From: Aquabacter sp.
GTDB taxonomy: Bacteria; Pseudomonadota; Alphaproteobacteria; Rhizobiales; Xanthobacteraceae
DNA length: 9,855 bases
Assembly: GCA_030147645.1 (NCBI GenBank)
Contig: JASBUY010000097.1
Span: 1-9,855, forward strand
Direction of reading: 5' to 3'
Positions 7,411 through 9,855 of this stretch are shown piece after piece; position 1 is the stretch's first letter; every line of letters begins with the position of its first letter. Both the position numbers and the translations under genes were made by a program. The notes under the pieces are model-generated. The model was not told the DNA's origin. It saw only the letters and a list, made by a program, of their open reading frames with translations, and ran no database searches.

Positions 7411-7830
7411 GGGTCCTCCCGTGCGTGCGCGTCCTGTTTGGCGAGGCCGGCCCTGCGGGTTTCGCAGGCCCGTCCCTTTGTCGCGCGCACGCTTCGACTG
7501 TTTGCGAGACTGGGTCACTGCTCATGCCGCGGCGAGCATGAGCGGTTCAGGCTGTAACGGGGCGGGCACCGCCCAACAAGGCCGAACGGCGCGAAACCAT
7601 CGGGCCAGGCATTCCACCCGCGCATGGATCTGTGGCCCGCATGCCGCAGCGCGGGGGAAAGGGGCTGGGGACACCCCCTCGCATATTGCACTGCGGCAGG
7701 CTTCGGTTAACGTTTGGCCGGTAGTTCTTAAGCGGCTGATCCGGGTTGGGCTGGGCTGGACGGCATCCGAGACGAGTTCTCCCTTTTTGGAATGTGTGTT
7801 CCGGGAAGAGAGGCTTCATGAGGAGCGCGT
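7411..7830. other. Gene-free divergent intergenic region, 420 bp
   Basis: No convincing coding sequence lies here; open frames are shadows without ribosome sites. At the left end is the Shine-Dalgarno of the DUF815 gene. There is an 8-bp inverted repeat at 7520-7543 and a small GC hairpin, GGGCGG (7560-7565) with CCGCCC (7569-7574). A relatively AT-rich segment at about 7681-7735 holds TTGCAC (7686-7691), then TAACGT 16 nt later, and a TTAAG. This is a weak promoter candidate for the rightward gene. An AGGAG at 7821-7825 is the ribosome site of the gene starting at 7831. A structured 5' leader or small RNA is possible but not demonstrable by eye. Confidence 0.5.
7520..7543. promoter_or_regulatory. 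Operator-like inverted repeat
   Basis: GCTCATGC (7520-7527) and GCATGAGC (7536-7543) form a perfect 8-bp inverted repeat with an 8-nt spacer in the divergent intergenic region, about 110 bp upstream of the DUF815 start. Size and symmetry fit binding by a dimeric regulator. No regulator gene is nearby and no matching second site was seen, so it may be chance. Confidence 0.3.
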
Positions 7831-8727
7831 ATGCGAGCAAACCGCCTCACCGCCCGTTTTGGGACGGCATCCCTTTCCCTTACCCTTCTGTCCGCCGTCG
7901 CGGTTCCGCTTGCGCCGGCGCGCGCGCAGGACACCGCCGCGCAGGCGGTTGCGCCTGCCGCTGCGGCGCAGCCGGGGCTCGCGGCGCCCCAGATTTTCGC
8001 CCCGGATTGGACCGCCATGGGGTTCGAGGCGCCCGCCGCCGCCCCGCAGGCATCTGCCGCCGAAACGGCGGAGGTCGAGCCTTATTTCCTCAATGGCAAA
8101 CCCGCCGTTCCCGCTGGCTCCAGCGCGCAGGGCGTGACGACGCGCGTCAGCCGCACGGTGCATAATGACGGCAGCAGCGCGGTGACCGCCGCCGGCGCGG
8201 TGCGCGAATGGCGCGGCGCCGAGTTCGGCGTGGACATGGCGCTGGCCGCACGGCCGCAGGCGCCCGTGCCGACCGCCGCGCCCACCGGACCGCAGGATGG
8301 CGCGGGCGCCGCCGCCTGGGCACGCGCGCCGCTGCCCGGCGTCTCCAATCTCACCGGCTGGCAGCAAGGCACCGTGGATGTGCGCGTCGACCCGCTTCAG
8401 GAGCAGAGCCGCCTCGGCACCACCTTCACCCGTGAAGTGACGGTGACGCAGGACGTCTCCGCGCGGCTCAATGACAGCTATGCCGTGACCTCCAGCATCA
8501 ACGGCACCCAGCAATGGGAGACCGGCAAGTCGGTCAGCGTCGACATGAAGGCGACCGGCACCAGCGTCAGTGTGGGAACGGCGACGCGCAGCGGCGAGCA
8601 GGCTTGGCTGCCGTCCGTCAGCGCAACCCAGCAGGTGCTCGGGCCGCTCTCCGTCACCACCAGCGTGTCGGACACGGGCGAAAACCTCAACAAGTCCATT
8701 TCCGCCGGCTTCCGCCGCACGTGGTGA
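7831..8727 (+). CDS. Secreted protein of unknown family, probable small outer-membrane beta-barrel
   Basis: I do not recognise the family. The 298-residue product begins with a clear Sec signal peptide: basic RANRLTAR, a hydrophobic core at about 11-28, and likely cleavage after ARA at 32, leaving QDTAAQ. Residues 33-82 are an Ala/Pro-rich linker. From about residue 100 the sequence alternates polar and nonpolar residues in strand-like blocks split by Gly, Asn and Asp turns (for example TVDVRV, TREVTVTQDVSARL, KSVSVDMKATGTSVSV, PLSVTTSVSD). It ends SISAGFRRTW, with a terminal aromatic and an upstream Gly and Phe, resembling the C-terminal signal read by the BAM complex. It contains no cysteine. 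The ATG at 7831 has AGGAG five bases upstream. The gene stands alone, with a long upstream gap, and converges on the TauE-like gene across a palindromic repeat. A soluble beta-rich periplasmic protein is the main alternative. Confidence 0.75.
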   Translation: MRANRLTARFGTASLSLTLLSAVAVPLAPARAQDTAAQAVAPAAAAQPGLAAPQIFAPDWTAMGFEAPAAAPQASAAETAEVEPYFLNGKPAVPAGSSAQGVTTRVSRTVHNDGSSAVTAAGAVREWRGAEFGVDMALAARPQAPVPTAAPTGPQDGAGAAAWARAPLPGVSNLTGWQQGTVDVRVDPLQEQSRLGTTFTREVTVTQDVSARLNDSYAVTSSINGTQQWETGKSVSVDMKATGTSVSVGTATRSGEQAWLPSVSATQQVLGPLSVTTSVSDTGENLNKSISAGFRRTW

Positions 8728-8734
8728 GGCGCGC

Positions 8735-8851
8735 CTAGAGCCTGATCTGATCAGGTTGAATCAACCTGATCGGTGAATCAGTCTCTAAACTATTGATAGA
8801 GAACGTTTTACCGATCTGATTGCGATGCAATCAGATCGGAACGTGCTCTAG
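8735..8851. repeat. Twin-hairpin palindromic element, complete dimer (copy 3)
   Basis: This 117-bp, AT-richer element fills the gap between two converging genes. It is bounded by CTAGAG (8735-8740) and CTCTAG (8846-8851). Unit 1 (8736-8787) has inner stem 8747-8759 with 8761-8773 and outer arms 8736-8746 with 8777-8787. Unit 2 (8797-8850) has inner stem CCGATCTGATTGC (8811-8823) with its exact complement (8827-8839) around GAT, and outer arms 8797-8807 with 8840-8850. A 9-nt spacer (8788-8796) separates the units. Each outer arm has a single mismatch, and each unit has a 3-nt bulge facing the centre, so the whole element is roughly mirror-symmetric. The layout recalls two-palindrome intergenic elements such as RIME of rhizobia, but I cannot claim it is the same family. 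Confidence 0.88.
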
Positions 8852-9684
8852 CGCCAGACGATGGCGAGGAAAAAGCGCGCGGCGATCAGCAGAAGGAAGC
8901 TTCCGAAGCCGATCTCCAGCGCGCGACGCGAGAGACGGTGCGCGAGCCGCGCACCGAGCGGGGCGACCGCCGTGCTCACGGGCGCCATGCAGGCGAAGCC
9001 GATCAGCGACACATAGCCGATGGAGAGCGGCGGCAGGTCCGGCAGATGCGGCCAGCCGCCGATGGCATAGCCGATGATGCCGGGCAGGGGGATGACCATG
9101 CCGATTCCGGCCGAGGTCGCCACCGCCACATGGATCGGCACGCCATAGAGGCTGAGCACCATGGTCACGAGGCCGCCGCCGCTGATTCCCACCAGCGCCG
9201 CCATCATGCCGATGAAGAAGGCATAGGCCGACTGGACCGGCCGGCTCGGGAGCGTGTCCCCGATGCGCCAGTCGGTGCGGCCCGCCAGCGCCTTGGTGGC
9301 CATGATGAGCGCGATGACGATGAAGGCGGACTGCAGCACCCAGCCCTGCACGACCGCCGCCAGAAGCGAGCCCAGAGAGACCCCGACAAAGGCCGGGAGG
9401 CTCCACACCTTCAGAACCTCCGGCAGAACCGCCCCGCGCGCCTTGTGGGCGCGATAGGATTGCAGCGAGGTCGGCACGATGATGGCGAGCGAGGTGCCGA
9501 CGCACAATTGCATGCGCACGCTCTCCTCCACGCCCATGGCCCGAAAAACTTCGTAGAGCACCGGCACAATGAGCGCGCCCCCGCCCACGCCGAGCACGCC
9601 CGCCAAAAGGCCGGTGAAGACACCGCCGGCCAGAAGCGGCACGGCGAGCATGAGCAACTCGCTCCAAGAGAAAGCGGAGAACAT
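8848..9684 (-). CDS. TauE/SafE (TSUP) family sulfite/anion permease
   Basis: This is a 278-residue integral inner-membrane protein of the TauE/SafE (TSUP) family, whose members move sulfite, sulfoacetate or related small anions. About eight hydrophobic helices can be followed. The internal duplication of the family is clear: GVGGGALIVPVL (32-43) matches GISGGGLVTMVL (166-177), and GTSLA (63-67) matches ATSAG (189-193). The long loop at about 134-150 links the halves. Length is typical. The ATG at 9684 has only a weak purine stretch (GAGA) upstream; a later Met at 12 would trim the first helix. The gene is monocistronic here, with palindromic elements at both ends, and its TAG stop is the terminal TAG of the downstream element. 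No sulfur-metabolism genes are in view, so the substrate is open. Confidence 0.88.
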   Translation of the reverse strand: MFSAFSWSELLMLAVPLLAGGVFTGLLAGVLGVGGGALIVPVLYEVFRAMGVEESVRMQLCVGTSLAIIVPTSLQSYRAHKARGAVLPEVLKVWSLPAFVGVSLGSLLAAVVQGWVLQSAFIVIALIMATKALAGRTDWRIGDTLPSRPVQSAYAFFIGMMAALVGISGGGLVTMVLSLYGVPIHVAVATSAGIGMVIPLPGIIGYAIGGWPHLPDLPPLSIGYVSLIGFACMAPVSTAVAPLGARLAHRLSRRALEIGFGSFLLLIAARFFLAIVWR

Positions 9685-9698
9685 CGGGCGTCTCGGGG

Positions 9699-9710
9699 CA
9701 GGCGCGCCTG
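9699..9710. promoter_or_regulatory. Perfect 12-nt palindrome in the TauE-gene leader
   Basis: CAGGCGCGCCTG is a perfect palindrome centred about 20 bp upstream of the TauE-like start codon. It could be an operator or part of leader structure. Self-complementary GC runs are common at this base composition, so confidence is low. Confidence 0.25.
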
Positions 9711-9717
9711 TCTGGCG

Positions 9718-9765
9718 CAGGGGAGGGCGCTCAAACTGGACCCGGGCGCCTCTCCCTGTCCAGTT
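9718..9765 (-). promoter_or_regulatory. Interlocking inverted repeats upstream of the TauE-like gene
   Basis: Two inverted repeats interleave. AACTGGAC (9734-9741) is exactly complementary to GTCCAGTT (9758-9765). CAGGGGAGGGCGC (9718-9730) is largely complementary to GCGCCTCTCCCTG (9746-9758). In a minus-strand leader RNA the loop of the first hairpin would pair with sequence just downstream, an H-type pseudoknot or a pair of alternative hairpins. It ends 34 nt before the start codon. I match it to no known riboswitch class, and transcription through it is assumed. Confidence 0.35.
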
Positions 9766-9770
9766 CTGAC

Positions 9771-9855
9771 CTAGAGCATGCGCCGATCAGCCTGCACCGC
9801 AGGCTGATCGGATCACGCATTCTCTATCAAAGAGTTAGAGGGCGATTTACCGATC
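9771..9855. repeat. Twin-hairpin palindromic element, truncated by window end (copy 2)
   Basis: It opens with CTAGAGCATG (9771-9780). Unit 1 is 9772-9826, with inner stem CCGATCAGCCTGC (9783-9795) and its exact complement (9799-9811) around ACC. Outer arms are 9772-9782 and 9816-9826, with a 4-nt bulge at 9812-9815. A 9-nt spacer (9827-9835) precedes TAGAG (9836-9840), which starts a second unit whose inner stem begins CCGATC (9850-9855) as the window ends. Spacing matches the complete dimer at 8735-8851, and unit 1 is nearly identical to the lone unit at 1166-1220. Confidence 0.82.

Noticed and set aside
7411..7518. N-terminal extension of the DUF815 ATPase to a GTG at 7518
   Set aside because: The added 36 residues are Arg/Lys-rich and unlike the family, while the ATG at 7410 has a strong Shine-Dalgarno directly upstream.
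6511..7557. 348-codon plus-strand open frame opposite the DUF815 gene
   Set aside because: The minus-strand frame has Walker A and B motifs and a strong ribosome site; this one has neither.
7707..7731. Possible CtrA binding site (two TTAA half-sites)
   Set aside because: The half-sites are 17 nt apart instead of the 7 nt of the CtrA consensus.
8735..8851. CTAG at both ends as a target-site duplication of an IS-derived MITE
   Set aside because: CTAG is itself palindromic and continuous with the conserved TAGAGC end, so duplication cannot be separated from the terminal repeat. The lone copy at 1166-1220 lacks a flanking CTAG.
8938..9774. 278-codon plus-strand open frame opposite the TauE-like gene
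   Set aside because: Its Arg/His/Asp-rich low-complexity text is the reverse reading of hydrophobic helices; the minus frame shows the duplicated TauE motifs.

Overview
The window is GC-rich (about two thirds G+C by eye) chromosomal DNA from an alphaproteobacterium. Hyphomicrobiales is most likely and Xanthobacteraceae-like is my best guess. This rests on the erpA / dgt-argS-SPOR gene order, the codon use and the style of the dispersed palindromic repeats; no rRNA or tRNA is present to confirm it.

Layout. An AlgX/AlgJ-like SGNH acetyltransferase (15-1151, +) faces erpA (1218-1577, -), which encodes an A-type Fe-S carrier. A short divergent gap separates erpA from a co-directional housekeeping run: dgt (1650-2852), argS (2906-4663) and a bitopic SPOR-domain envelope protein (4742-6448). 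The run ends at a strong hairpin terminator (6471-6497). On its other side lies a minus-strand DUF815 AAA+ ATPase (6520-7410). A gene-free stretch of 420 bp (7411-7830) then precedes an unrecognised secreted protein, probably an outer-membrane beta-barrel (7831-8727, +). The last gene is a TauE/SafE-type eight-helix permease (8848-9684, -).

The proteins are ordinary: exopolysaccharide acetylation, Fe-S maturation, dNTP hydrolysis, translation, septal peptidoglycan binding and anion export. I see no defence system, phage, CRISPR array, transposase or biosynthetic cluster.

The most unusual content is a family of short modular palindromes. Each unit is 52-55 nt: TAGAGC, an outer arm, a 13-bp GATC-containing stem, a tiny loop, the return stem, a 3-4 nt one-sided bulge, the return outer arm, and CTCTA. 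One copy is a lone unit (1166-1220). One is a head-to-head dimer (8735-8851). A third dimer is cut by the window end (9771-9855). Arm sequences differ between units but stay complementary, and every complete unit keeps a C opposite A at the same position. In both cases where an element touches a gene, its TAG terminus is that gene's stop codon (erpA and the TauE gene).
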